In this document: positions 14,301-29,300 of the stretch, one piece after another
Layout: every line of letters starts with the position of its first letter
Numbering within the stretch: position 1 is the first letter of the stretch
DNA from: Plutella xylostella
Taxonomy: Eukaryota; Arthropoda; Insecta; Lepidoptera; Plutellidae
Reading direction: 5' to 3'
Length of the DNA: 64,000 nt
Assembly: GCF_932276165.1 (NCBI RefSeq)
Contig: NC_064001.1
Coordinates: forward strand, 6,269,501 to 6,333,500
Notes under the pieces: generated by a model
Seen by the model: only the letters and a program-made list of their open reading frames with translations
Database searches by the model: none
Told to the model about the DNA's origin: nothing
Translations under genes and position numbers: made by a program

Positions 14301-17300
14301 TTTTTTTTCTATTATTGAATTTATCCGAAACAATTCTGCAATTAATAAATATGGGACATGTTTTGAAATAAAAAGTTTTTCGCTCGATGTAAAATTTTAC
14401 AATTATTTGTCGATTGTTAAAAATCTATCTGCCTCACACGCACACACTGCTTTACTTTACTTTACTTTACCTAGGTATAAACAATAAGGCAAACTCATGA
14501 AGTACTTATTCCTTAGAGAACTTCATTGTTACAGTCATGTCTCATCGTAATGATTGGCTTGGGAGTTGTAATGACTGCTGCTTCCATCCACCAGCCATTG
14601 TTATTAATACTTTACGCACACCATAGTTATTATTAATAGTTATGATTATGACACATAATTAGCCCAAGGATAACGTTGAATCGGATTCTTTTGATGTTTG
14701 TTGTAGTTCCCAAAATCATCATAAACACACAGTTAATTTGACCATATCGTAATAAAACTGATATTTCTCATGTTTATTTGGGAGCTATTAAGTAAACAAA
14801 ATTATGCTTGATGGAAAGTGGCAATTTACTAACGAAGAGCTGTTATGTTTAGTGCTATAATTTTGGTATATCGTTGTTATAATGTGATAAAGTGTGAGTC
14901 AAACATGTATTATATTAATTTAAAATAATCGAGTAGGTATGGACTATACTATAAACATATACAATTATACATATAAAATGTTGCAAAATTAGTATTATAA
15001 GTCGAAAGGCGGTGACTCAGAGGCTCTTTCTGAATAACTTTTGTTCTAAAACGTTTGACAAATTCGCGTCAATAAAATGTAGGTACTTCTCCTTAGAAAC
15101 TTTGTTAGTCACGTGACTTTTTGCTATAAGAACTTTTTTTCACTGCTTTCCAAAACTCGTAGAACAAAATGTTGTTCATAATGACCCCTGAGTCCCTTTT
15201 CAGGTGACTATACTTTTGCAAAGAAAAGTGGATCCAACGTCCATACCATGCAATGCAAGAGGCGATAGGTCCTTGATTAGCGCCTATAAATATTTAATTA
15301 GTCACATGTGTAATCCACTGCTTGAGAACCTTGACTTAAATATTGTAGTCCGGTTACCTTTCTAAATACATATTTTATTGATATAGATTTTTTGATATTA
15401 CAATTCAATCAATATCTTACACCTGTATTGAGGACGTTTTTCTCAGCCACTGCAGACATAACTATCGAACTGTATTTTTTATATTTTATGGTTTGTCATA
15501 TTTTGTGAACTATCATAAAACTCCCCCCTGTGTGACGTGTAGGGAAAACCACAAAGTGATAAACAGTGCATGGCTTGGCGAAAGGATTGTTAATTGTTTT
15601 TACTATGTCCAAACTCCAAAGTTATTGAGTTATAAATGTAACCAAAGTGATTAAGTCACGCTGCTGATTCATAAAAATACTTTCAGAGGGTAACTATACC
15701 TTACTAGAGTTTTCACGCACGTTAAATGCGATGACATAGATTTGGGGTTAACGCAGAAGCGCCCTAAACTTCGTTTTTTCCTAAGTATCTTTAACTCGTC
15801 GTATCAAGAAAACAGATTGAATGCCAATTCTCTTACATCAATTTTCCGTAAGCTACAGTAACACCCCCAGCGCCGAATACCCTTGACAGTAAGGGCTCCC
15901 AAAACGGCATCGCAAAAACGTCTCCCTCCAACTTGCAGGTGCTCCATAGGAGCGAGTGAGACATCTTTCGATGCGATACAAATTCAAAGTTATATGCGGA
16001 AGCCCTAAACCCCTCCCTTATTCCACAGCAACGGCACCAGAACGACTCGCAAGTGAACCACCGGCGCGCCAAGACCCTCCGCAACGGAAAGCTGGTGGAA
16101 GAGAAGTGGGCGTCCGTGCAGGTCGGTGACGTCATCCGCCTCGAGAACGACCAGTTCGTGGCCGCGGACATACTGCTGCTGAGCACGTCGGAGCCGAATG
16201 GACTGTGCTATATTGAGACCGCTGAGCTGGACGGGTAAGTGTCATTTTTTTCTACTTCTGATTATTTAAAAGGGTATGTTGGTTACATTGATCTGCTTTC
16301 GGCGAGAGCCTTGTGCCTTACCATCTATTACAGAGCTCAATTTTGCACACTTCAATAGATTTCAAAGAGTTTATTTAGTATTTTTAGTTTCATTAAAACG
16401 TACTGCAATTGATGAAACTACTAAAACTTTTTAAAACCACTGAAATGAATAAGAGGTTTTATGAAGAGAATTCTAGCTTATCCCGTGACTAAAAATCTTG
16501 TCGCAGCACCCTGTCTTTTCTTCTGTGACATTTTATGCTCTTCGCCATACCTTTTTGACATGAATTTGTCATGCGCCTATAAAATTACCGCTTGCAGAGA
16601 GACGATACAAAAAATGGCGACTATGCTAAACCTTCCCGCTTTAACAGCAAAAAAATTAAAGTACCTACCTAACTCTTCTAACCTCTTTCAGAGAGACGAA
16701 CCTGAAATGCCGGCAATGTCTGGTGGAGACGGCGCTGATGGGGCAGGACGACGCGCAGCTCGGCGCCTTCGACGGGGAGATCGTGTGCGAGACGCCCAAC
16801 AACCTGCTCAACAAGTTCGATGGTGAGGCCCATGTTTCTGTAAAGATGCAGTATAAATTCTGCTCTAGCCCTAGCTGCTTCACGAAAGCAGAAGTGAAGG
16901 TTTTTTTCAACGCTATAGCACTACTTACTAAATGTAAGCAACACAAGCACACATCTGACGTTTCATCTGTGTATAGCATACAGTTTAACGTTAGTTTTAT
17001 TACTTCTATGGTATATAGAGATCTCTATGAGATGAAGAGATGATGTCAAGACTAACCTACAAGCAGGTAGTTAACAACCTTTAGACATAAAATGAGCATA
17101 ACATCGATTCCTACGTGACGAACTGTTATGCGGGTATTTCACATTAGTACCGAGACATTTAAAACAAATCGAGTATTCTCGTGCCATAGGGGTTCGTCCC
17201 ACATCATGTGCAATACTCGTCGATACATCTTTAATGCATCAGATAATATTGGAACAGTATGAAAGCTTCTTGCTGACGTGTCTCCGAGCGACCTAGATGG

Positions 17301-20300
17301 CATTAAGGTCAATCCTTAGACCGTTTACTTTGCAGTTCAGCTTCTTTGTAATCCAGCGGAGTACCTAAGTAGGTTCATTCTTAATGGATGGTAAGCCATC
17401 ATTGTTCTGTTTATAAAGTCCAACATAAAGGAGTAATTTGAAAAAGAGATCAAGTTCGAGATAGCCCAGAGCGCAACATTCCTATACCTCGTTCTCAGAA
17501 ACCTAAATCAAATTATTGCACGAAATATGCACCACGACTAAAAGACCGACTAGGTATACCTATAGGTATATAAGCAGCTATAGAATAAGTAGACATGTAC
17601 AGTTTTAGTTGTAAAGTTAAATAATGCCTAATACAGTATGAATAGCTAACGCCAAGGGTTACAAAGTTTACCACTTTAAAGTTGTTCTCGTGACTGAATC
17701 GCTTCAACATAAACTACAATGATGGTTCACGGCTCACGTAACTCTCGCTACCCAGTTTTATTCAGAAAGCAAATCATAGACAAGATACATTGCAACTTGC
17801 AACACAGTTGGTGCATTACAGCGCTTTGTGGGACGATTTCGTGACACCATTTGGATCTTTTATTTTAGTTTTACGATCCTAACTATGTTATTGACTTGAA
17901 GCCTGAAGACTTTCCTGTGATTTTGTACACTCCATAGGTATCGCTAGGTTTCAGTGTCATAACTCTTAATAGCAACTCGTAACTGAAAACTTGTGATATT
18001 AGAAGACTACTAAACAACATTAGAAGATTACTATGGGTATTATCTCGCTGACAGATACGTTAGTAGGATAGATAATGTAGCTTATTAGACATGTACTACA
18101 GTAGGCTATCTCTTTGAAAGTGCTCCGCCTGAATAGGGGCAATAGGTATGAAAATCAATGGGTTACGTTAACTGGCGTCAATTAGCCGCTCAATTACATT
18201 CACCGACGAGGTGTTTCAGCGGTGAAACTCGCGACGAGCGTTGTCGCACTGGTGTTGTAACTTGTATAGCTGTAATCACGGTTCTGTAACTGTTGACCAC
18301 TTACGATAGTGTGTGCTTAAATTGAGTAACATCGAAAAGTTATGTATTGTATCTGTGCATTTTGAAAAACATTATACTCTGTTATGATATGAAAGTGAAA
18401 ATTTATCCTAATTTAATGTGATCAAATCTCAATCTTCTCCGGACCGAGGATGACCTTAGCCAGGTAGCGGCTAGTGCCTATTATGAGGAAGGATGAAGAC
18501 ACAGTGTTGTCCTTGGCAGAGGCTTATGTCTAGCAGTGGACGATTACGAGCTCAACGTTTTTTATTCAGATAGGTATATGGCGATAAACGATGGATAGCG
18601 CTATTTATCCCTGAGCTGTCAGTGCGTGCACAGTACATGCGTATACACCGCACCGCTATTGCCTGTCATCGATAAACCCGTGAAGGCAATCATGCTACTT
18701 CCATTTGACCTATAATTTCCCCATCTGTCAAACCATCCCAAGTAAAAACTAACCCCTCCCTCCTCCCCCCTCCCCGCAGGCACCCTCAGCTGGCGCGAGC
18801 AGCACTACTCCCTGGACAACGACAAGGTCCTTCTCCGCGGCTGCGTCCTGCGCAACACGGCGTGGTGCTACGGCGTCGTGGTGTTCGCCGGCAAGGACAC
18901 CAAGCTCATGCAGAACAGCGGCAAGACCAAGTTCAAGCGGACCAGCATCGACCGCCTCCTCAACTTCCTCATTATCGGGGTCAGTAACAGGTTTACAGCG
19001 CTTTAGAATTACACATGGCGTTCAAAAGACGCTCAGTTATAGCACTACGTTATTTTACACGTACGGTCAGGTGCAGAGAGACCTGACCCCCCTCTCATAG
19101 TAACAATGTTTCTGAGAGGGGTCAGGTCTTTCTGCCCTTTACTGTACATGGTGTTTAAAAGAAGGTATAGAGTGACGCACTGTATACCACTTTTGCAACA
19201 CAGTATATCAAGATAGATACATGGTGTCTAAAAGAGGATACAAATGATAGATACATGGTGTCCAAAAGAGGCTATAGTAATCGGCACACGGCTGGTGCTA
19301 CGGCGTCGTGGTGTTCGCCGGCAAGGACACCAAGCTCATGCAGAACAGCGGCAAGACCAAGTTCAAGCGGACCAGCATCGACCGCCTGCTCAACTTCCTC
19401 ATCATCGGGGTCAGTAATAGGTTTAAAGCGATAACTAAGGCACATGGTGTTCAAAAGATGGTATAGAGTGACACACTGTATACGACTTTTGCAACACAGA
19501 ATATCAAGATACAAATGATAGATACATGGTGTCCAAAAGAGGCTATAGTAAGCGGCACACGGCTGGTGCTACGGCGTGGTGGTGTTCGCCGGCAAGGACA
19601 CCAAGCTCATGCAGAACAGCGGCAAGACCAAGTTCAAGCGGACCAGCATCGACCGCCTGCTCAACTTCTTGATTATCGGGGTCAGTAACAGGTTTAAAGC
19701 GATAACTAAAGTACATGGTGTTAAATAGACGGTCAGAACGAGATTTATAGCACTACGTTCATTTATACATGGTGTTCAAATTAAGGTATAAAGTGATACA
19801 GGTGGTTCATTGCTTGCTTTATTCGACACCTGTATTCAACTTTTGCAACACAGGTTATCTGGATACAAATGATAGATACATCTAGATACAAATGATAGAT
19901 ACATGGTGTCCAAAAGAGGCTATAGTAATCGGCACACGGCTGGTGCTACGGAGTCGTGGTGTTCGCCGGCAAGGACACCAAGCTCATGCAGAACAGCGGC
20001 AAGACCAAGTTCAAGCGGACCAGCATCGACCGCCTGCTCAACTTCCTCATTATCGGGGTCAGTAACAGGTTTAATAAAGCGCTTTGGTTATACATGGCGT
20101 TCAAAAGAAGATATAGAGTGAAACTCTGTATACAACCTTTTGCAAAACAGTATATCCAGATACAAATGATAGATACATGGTGTCCAAAAGAGGATAATAA
20201 AGTAAGCCAAAAGTGCAAAGACCAAGTTCAAGAGAACCAGCATCGACCGCCTGCTCAACTTCCTCACTATCGGGGTTAGTTTTTCTATATAGGCAGTACT

Positions 20301-23300
20301 CTTTTGCTTCTAGGTACAAGGCGGTAGATTAATATTTGTCTGTAATTCTATAGACAGTTACAGATTAGCGTTTCAGGTGATGAACATAAACAACATCAAC
20401 AGTAACATTGCGGTAAATGTTTAAAATGGTTTTCAGATTACAATGCATCTTTTAGTGAGGTGACACTAATCGAATTTTATTGATCCTCTTCAATACCGCA
20501 AGATCGTATTTCTGATCACGTTCAAGTGCCAATGGTGACGATCATAACATAACCTATTATGTTTTTGGTTTTATGACCAATAATGAGTCATAAATTATCA
20601 TGGATATAATTTATTGCGTTGCTACACTGATTATACCTACCAATACCAACCTTGGGATGTTTATATTCATCTTCTTGTTTCATGATAATTATCATCTATT
20701 CTAAGTCATAATCATAGTCATAGCCATAGCCGACCAACTGTTGGACACAGGCATCAAGCGGTCATAGGCGTCGGCGGTTTTGATACATTCCGCCGCACCT
20801 ACATAAAATAAGTCATCATCATCACGATCCATCACGTCCCCACTGCTGGGGCACAGGTCTCCTTCCAATGAATGAAGGAAGGGTGATTTAGGCCTAGTCC
20901 ACCACGCTGGCCTAGTGCGAGTTGGTGGATTGGTTTACCTATAATATGTCTTCTTCGCATAAGTCAAGGTTTCCTATGTAATAAATATATGTAAAGTAAT
21001 GTTGTTATTTGTGTGTCGTCCACAGATCGTGTTCTTCTTGCTGTCGATGTGTGTGTTCTGTACGGTGGCGTGCGGCGTGTGGGAGTGGCTCGTCGGGAGG
21101 TACTTTCAGGTACATTGTTTTTTTATACATTTTCTTTGTCAAGTATGATATAAGAACAAGAATATGGATTTCTGTAAGTATGCCCTTTGGTCACTAAAGA
21201 ATTTCAGTCAAAAAATATCAGCGTGGCGAATGTGCTATGGCTGCCCTAAACTTTCAAATCAAAATCGGTTTAATAAAAAAATACACACTATCGTACAGAA
21301 TAAATTTGTAGTTGCCAAAATTATATTTTTCCTGCTTAGGTACTTTCATTTTCAATACACTAAAATTGTGATATGCTTACTTATTATTATTTTCTTTTTT
21401 CTTATCTCGCAGGTGTACCTCCCGTGGGACACCCTCGTGCCCGCGGAGCCGGCGTCGGGCGCCGTCGTCATCGCCTTTCTCGTGTTCTTCTCGTACGCCA
21501 TCGTCATGAACACCGTCGTGCCCATCTCGCTATATGTCTCTGTCGAGGTGAGCGTTAAAAGAAAGTGAGAATTTTGAAAGTGAAAATTTAGTTTAGCAAA
21601 CATCACACGAAAATTTGAGCCGTTTTCATTTGCCTAAATAGCTCTGTTATGCCATGCTATGTGTATATTAAAACTTTATTGTGTTCGTCTAATTATGTGT
21701 CTGTCCAGGTGAGAGTTCAAAGAAGGAAAACTTAGTTTAGCAAACAGCACACTCGACTAAAAATTTTGATGTTTCCTAATGCCAAAATAGATTTCAATCT
21801 GCGCTCTTCTATGCCATACCATTTAGCGGTGCCAAAATAGGGTGTAAGTTCTGATCTGCTAAGTTAGTTTGCTATGCAAAAAAGTAAGCGCTGGTTTTCA
21901 GTTGAAATTCTTGTTAGAGGTATTTTTTTAACTTTACTGGCTGCCTGAACCTTCTAGTAACCAACTCTTGTAATCCAATTTTATGCCACACATCGTAACG
22001 ATGCAATATGCCCCAACCCTCGTAAACATTACTTTGCTCACAGAAACGTAAAAAATACAGTTTGAGTAGATTAAAGTAGCCGTGCAGTCACGTAAGCCGG
22101 CAATATTTGCGTGCAAACTTTGATATGTGCGGAGGTCATTGCAGAACTACCATCATTATATTATAGATGTATCTTTGTATTCTTATCTGCAAAATTCCCA
22201 CTGAATCATGACCGTTCCATCGCACGTTGCCATCTGCGTAAACATATTTATTAATTGTGTACACTACACCGATACATAACATAAACAAAATATCATGTTT
22301 GCGTACCTACTCGCGTGGCCATTACGTGATTATTTACGCGGTGTGTTGTTTGTTTACAGGTTATAAGATTCGCGCAGAGTTTCCTCATAAACTGGGATGA
22401 GAAGATGTACTATGAGAAGACGGGGACCGCCGCTAAAGCGAGGACCACCACGCTCAATGAGGAGCTCGGTGAGTGTAATGAGACATCAATATTGTCATAG
22501 GTCTTGTATTAAGAAGCATGATATAAAAAGCGATGGTAAAAGGGGTCCATAACATTGCCTGATTACTGCGAATGAGACACATCAATAGGCAGCCCAAAAA
22601 TACATGATCAAAAGCCTTATGCAATATGCATCTGTCAAATACTATATCAAACTCCTCTTAACCGCTTACGTCCCGCTGACCCATTGGCAAACCAGACAAA
22701 ATATATTTTTAACTGTCTCTGTGTTCTCGAGATGTGAGAGGTTAAACATACTTTTGTGCTAATACAGATAATTTCCCATCTCTCCCCAGGCCAAATCCAG
22801 TACATATTCTCGGACAAAACGGGCACACTGACACAGAACATAATGACGTTCAACAAGTGTTCGATCGCCGGCATCTGCTACGGGGACGTGGTAGATGAGA
22901 GCACGGGCGAAGCGCTTGACCTCAACGAGGTATGCAACCTCCTTGCTATCCCACCAAAGAGTTTTGAATCCTTATTCTTAGACTACAAAGTATGCAACCT
23001 TTTTTACTTTTTCACCAAAAAGTTTGTTTGATTCTTTAGACTATTTACACAGTTTTATGAGTAACGTTTTTGCGTGTGGTTTTTAATAGTGTGCTGCTGA
23101 GTATTTTGAACTGAGGCACGCTTTAACAGTTATTTAGAGTTTTTGGTAATACGTAAACTGTAGTTGGCAGATGTTTTGTAATTTACACAAAGTCTTAATT
23201 AGTAACAGATTAGATTTCTTTATTAGTACATTATCTACAGCTCAATATAAAAAGTAGATAGTCAAATATGTATTACGAAATACAGAATGCATGTAGATTG

Positions 23301-26300
23301 AATCGATACAAAAACTTTACCCTCAATACCCTCATGCATAGTTTCGTGAAACGTCAGATACTCTTACCTGCATGATGTTTGAAAATCATCAATCTACACA
23401 AAACCTACTGAGTGTCATGTCCATACAGAATCTCATTATATCCATTATTCCATGTGTTGTCTCTTGTCCATGTGTGACATTGTGAAGTTGTGCTATGTGT
23501 CGAAAACTGGTGCATGGTTTCAAGTAATCCTGATAAATCTAAGAATGACATTTTAAATTGGTTAGTTGTGCACCCTTTTGTTTTTTACAAGATGTTTGAA
23601 CACTCATACGCTGCAGGCACAGTGAATAGCGATTGTAGTGTTGATGCATGTCAGTCCACGTCCACTATAGTACAATATTAGAGCATACACAAGCCACCAC
23701 TATGCTTTTTTATCACATCTGACACAATTTTTTGTATGCTCTTAGCGACTGACACGAAAATAGGATTCTATGTTTCTTTATGATTAATATTTTGTACTTA
23801 CTGAAAGTTTATTAATGTTAGGTAGAATACATTACCTATATTTTGAGTTTTATTTATCAGATATAACCTTATAATAACATAACAAATATTTCAGTTTGAA
23901 AGGTTTAAGCATTATCCAAATAATACATTGTTGTATCTTATGATTTTATGGAGAAATATTTAATAATTTTGACAAAGCAAATTATAATGAAACCAACTTA
24001 TCTGAACCGGTGAGAGCATACGAACCTTACTTTTTTAATTAAAGTCTTGACCACCCTTTGTGGAGAAAGAGATAAGCAATGCGATAAACTGAGAAGAAAG
24101 CCAACAACTCAGATAATAAGTTTTCACTGTAATTTCGCTACGACAAAATATAGGCACTGAAGGTAGGCATATGTGTTAAAACGCGAATGACGGTAAAGGA
24201 GTCTCACTGAGTGATGTATCAACTGTAAATTATACAGCCTGTTAAAAAAGGGTTATCGAAGTAAGCCGAAAGGGGGTGCCAATCCAAACAACTTAAGTTT
24301 TCAACAACTTTTGAAAACCCTGCGCAGTCAGCGACTGGCTACTCCTTTCACCAACGCTAGATCGGCCATTATCACCGAGACGGTAAAGCCTGCAACACAC
24401 GTTGGCCGAGCGTTGCCGAGTGAAGGTCATGCAAACATGTAGCCGGTATATTTGGCTTGTCTTTCCATCGCTCGGTGTCACTTAGTTGAGTATGACAAGC
24501 GTCAACGTGTATAGACCTCGTAAGAAGGAGAAGCAGTGCGTGACGTGTGTGTGTGTTGTGCAGCGGTGTTCGACCCGCGCCGAGCGGCTGGGCCAGTCGC
24601 GGGCGCGCCTACTGGATGCCGAGGCCGACGCCGGGCGCAGCACCCCCGGCCCGAGGGCCGCCAACCCCAACGTACGATGTGTTGTTGTTACTACTGCTGG
24701 GTTGGCCGGAGGTTTAGTTCACGGTGGCAGCGGTACGGCTTTGTTATGACCTTTTGAATTGGTTAAATTATTTGTGTAGTTAAAGTTTGAAGATGTTATT
24801 AAGAGTGCCAGATTGGCTTATTTGTGGTAAAATATTGGGAAATTATATCAGTGCAACCGTGTGCGCTAAAGAGACAAAATAACATATTTTTCTTGTGGCC
24901 AAAACACAGTAACGTGATGTAAACAACGTTACAATTTCTTGATGGTTTTCAATAGAGTTTTACGTATAAAAAGAATTCGTCACTGCCGGCCGCTGCCATG
25001 TCTGTCTGAATTGAGCCTAAACATAGGAGTCACGTAAGGATTCGCCCCATTTTTACGACATTTCAGTACTTACAAAATATGTGAAGTTTAGTGTCAAATT
25101 AGGCGATGCTCATGTAATTCCTGTGTTCAGTACAACCGGCCAACTCTCTCTCTGCTGGATTCACGGGAGGGTGCGTTCCGTAATGGTAGCACAATAAGGA
25201 CTATATTTGGACTAATCTCTCGCACTAACTAATCTGGGTTACTCTGTTGGTTTATGGTAGCACAACCATGGCGCTGAAGATTTTAATTTTCTTAGACTTT
25301 GATGGTCGGTATTTAATAAATCAAATGCACTTTTTAGTGTAGATAATTGCCGGTTGAAGTTTCTGTACTTGTAATGAAACACTGGATCTAGATATAAACA
25401 TTAGGGAACGCACCCTGTTACAATTAATAATATATTTTAACTTGAGTCAATGGTATTTTCATATAAGTAGTTTATAGTATGTTTTTTTTACTATGCATCG
25501 ATTCTTTTATAACTTTTAAAGATGTGTATAGAGTCCACTTTATGTTTAGTTGTTTACAAATTTCACACAGAATATGATTTTGTCTTTACATAAGTCTCAT
25601 CTTATGTAGTACCATTAATTATTGTGTGTAATGATATATTATTTTCTACTCTGTCTATCCATAGATACATTATTTATGTTTATAGAATTGTTGTTCTATT
25701 AGTTTTAATATCAGATCCTCGATGACTACTAACCAATTTTAACTTATCAATCGTATCATCTAAGAAGTTAACTACTAATGAATGTTTTTTGTATGTAATG
25801 TACTGCATGCGCTTAGCATCTTGATTCTTGTATATTTGCAATGCATTAACATAATCACTACCATTATTTTATGTGCTTCAACTGGGAAAATACTATACTT
25901 TTATCCTCGCTTATTGACTCATAACATTTGACTTTTTTTGCAAAAGCTTCGATGGTATCTGCTTGTAAATATGTGTTAGGTGTTTCAGTAAGTAATTTTA
26001 CTATAATATGTAATAAGTGAAGTTATGAATTTAAATTTTTAACTATAACATGAGCTGTTATCCTGTGGATAAATATTTTTCTTTTCTCAAAAATAACACT
26101 TTTATCCCAAGTAGATAGATATCTTTCTTGCAATGAATTGTCCCCACATATTATTATTAATATTATATTTGTCATTTCACTCCAATTTTTAAATCTTGAT
26201 ATGGATCTTTATCTATAGATCTCTCTCTCCTCTCTTTAACCACGTAAGCGCTGGTTCACTCGTACACTGTTAAATATGTTTGTAACGTATCAACATTATT

Positions 26301-29300
26301 TATTATATCTATGGACGTTTAATACGTCCTCAACAGTGTATGTTTGCAGCAGCCCTTATTCTAACCGACTTTCTAAAATCCATAATATCTGTACAACAAA
26401 AACACTAGAGAAAGCATCTTATCTGACCAAAATTTTTCTATTCCTTCTTCTGAGAATCACCATTTCTTCTATACTTGGCAGACCAGGGGGGTCACTCTAG
26501 TTATATGACGTAAAACTAAGTTTTTAAGCGCTACTACGCGAGCCACGTTGCATTAAACGTGCCGATTGCACGACTGCTCTTATACGTTCGTTCGTCGTCA
26601 CTTAAGAGTAATCCTCCTGATGTGCTGCTTTCACAGATCCCTCTCACTCTGAGGGTCTCGGCATATATACCTAACCGTAACATAAAGCGATCGCCTTTTT
26701 TTCCTCTGTCGCGAGCTCGCGTTCTCCTAGTAGACAGAAGAAAAAGAGCCGATCCCTTTACGTTACGCTTAAATCTGCGGTGACCTTAACCCCCTTTTAC
26801 CCGCCCCCACAGAGCACAGAGCCTTTGGACTTCTCGTTCAACCCGGAGTTCGAGGCCGAGTTCAAGTGGTACGACGGCGCGCTGCTGGCCGCGGTGAGGA
26901 GGGGCGAGCGCGCGCCGCACGAGTTCTTCAGACTGTTGGCGCTGTGTCATACTGTGATGCCGGAGCAGAAGAACGGGAGGTTGGAGTATCAGGTAAATAC
27001 ACGGAAAATTACTAGAAGTTTGTAAAGCTAAGCACAGCGAAAAACACGCATTGCCATTTCTATGTTTTTCTCTGTCGCACGCGCACAGTAGGTAATTGTG
27101 CCCTAACGCTCGCTCAGTAACTTTGATGGCTGGCGGCAGAGATAAATAAATAAATAATAAATGTATGCAAACATACCTAAAAGCTACATTTGTGATAGAA
27201 TAAATTGGATAAAGAGAATTTGGAGCGCATCGGTGCATCACTAGACGATTTGCGATCGAGCAATATGGCGCGCCCCATTGGCGTCGCGTAGTTTCTTCCG
27301 TTCTGCGCACCGCATCGATTACATGATTTACCCGCAACGGTATCGAAATGTTTGTAATTTTATATTAATTTTGTGTGTAGGCTCAGTCCCCGGACGAGTC
27401 AGCGCTGGTGTCGGCGGCGCGCAACTTCGGCTTCGTGTTCCGCGAGCGCTCGCCCTCCACCATCACCATCACAGTTATGGATAATAAAGAGGTCAGTCGA
27501 TGACTCCAGTAACTCTCACTCGCGAGCAATTAAAAGTTTCACTTACTAAAGGTCTTCGCACATTACCGGCGACTCGCGGTTTCGAGTCGCCGGTGAGTTG
27601 TTATAATGTGCGAAGACCTTATATGCAACAACCCAATTTTTTTTAAACATTAAATTTTAAATTCGGAGAAAATATTTACATTTCTAGTTGGTTGAATTCT
27701 GATGCGGTGACATATGTACTTCAATATTGCAGACATGCTAGCTAGCAAGGTAGACATGTAGCTGGTATTGGCTGGATGAGGATGGCCGAGGACAGAGTGT
27801 TGGCGCTCCTTGGGAGAGGCTTGTCCACCAGTGGAAAGAAAGAAAGAAAAGGATTTTATTTAAAAACGAACGTGGACGAACATGGGCGGATGATTGAACT
27901 AACAGAGCTTACGATGCTCTTTATAGGACCCTGTTTACTAAAATCCATCGTCTAAAATAATGTATTTTGTCTTTGTTGCAGGTGTATGATTTGTTGTGTA
28001 TATTAGATTTTAATAATGTTAGGAAAAGAATGTCCGTGATATTAAGAAAGAAGGATGATGGTGAAATTAGGTTATATACAAAAGGTGCTGATAATGTAAT
28101 ATACGACAGATTAAAAGCAAGCGAAACAGAAGTGAAGGCGAAAACCCAGGAGCATTTAAATGTAAGTTGACTTAACTTTGTTTATAATATTTAAATATTA
28201 ATATATGCTTTTGCCAAGGGTGAATAAATTAATTGTTATCGCTTTATAACGCAATATGCGTGAGTTTCAATTCTCACGTTAAATTAAGAATTCAGATAGT
28301 ACACAGAATACCTTTTTAAAAGCAAACGCAAAGCTTATGGCAGTCTTTCACACAACACTTTTGAACACTTCCTAACATACACATTTCACACTCAAAAAAC
28401 CAACAAACTCTTTTTACATTATTTATTTCTTTATGCCTGCCTGTAGTAACTTATAAAACAATATTAGTATGTGCAGTTACTAACATGCAAATTACAATAG
28501 TAAAATAATAATATTACTTTTCCATTGCCACCAGAAATTCGCGGGCGAAGGTCTCCGCACGCTGGCGCTGGCGTGGCGGCCGCTGGACGAGCGATACTTC
28601 AACGAGTGGAAGCGGCGGCACCAGGCGGCGGCGCTGGCTATACACGACCGCGATGAGCAACTAGACGCTATCTATGAGGAAATAGAGACGGATTTGCAAC
28701 TCGTCGGTACGTGTGTGAAATTTGTCAGACTGTACTTGTTCTTTGTAAAATATAGCATGATCCCTGTGATTGACATATCCTTAGAAAACCGGCCAAGTGC
28801 GAGTCGGGCTCGCGCACAAAGGGTTCCGTAGCAGCAAAATTACAGTTAAATCAACCTATCTCAAAAACTATAAGAGATACTTTGATCAAACCAAAAATCG
28901 TTGAAAGAGTTAATTAGCATGCATCACCTCTATTTCTTTTAGAATTTTATACCCCGTAGTTATAAAAATAGAGGGGGGGGGACATACTTTTTACGACTTT
29001 GAGAGCTGATATCTCAAAAACCGTTCACTTTAAGAAAAATGTTTTTTAGAAAACTTTATATCATTTTAAAAGACCTTTCCATTGATACCCCACACGGGTA
29101 TGTACATCGAAAAAAAAAATTTCATCCCTCAGTTACATGTATGGGGGGCCCCACCCCCAATTCTTTTTTTTACTATTTAGTGTCATATTTTTGTAGCGGT
29201 TCATACAACACATATTCCCATCAAATTTCATCACTGTAGTACTTATAGTTTCCGAGTAAATCGGCTGTGACAGACGGACAGACGGACATGACGAAACTAT

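Noticed and set aside
24290..24490. Recurrent word cagtcagcgactg (also near 10198, 32722 and, partially, 37387) considered as a regulatory palindrome
   Set aside because: Flanks differ, only a few occurrences exist, and similar words are common in lepidopteran repeats; no support for a function.
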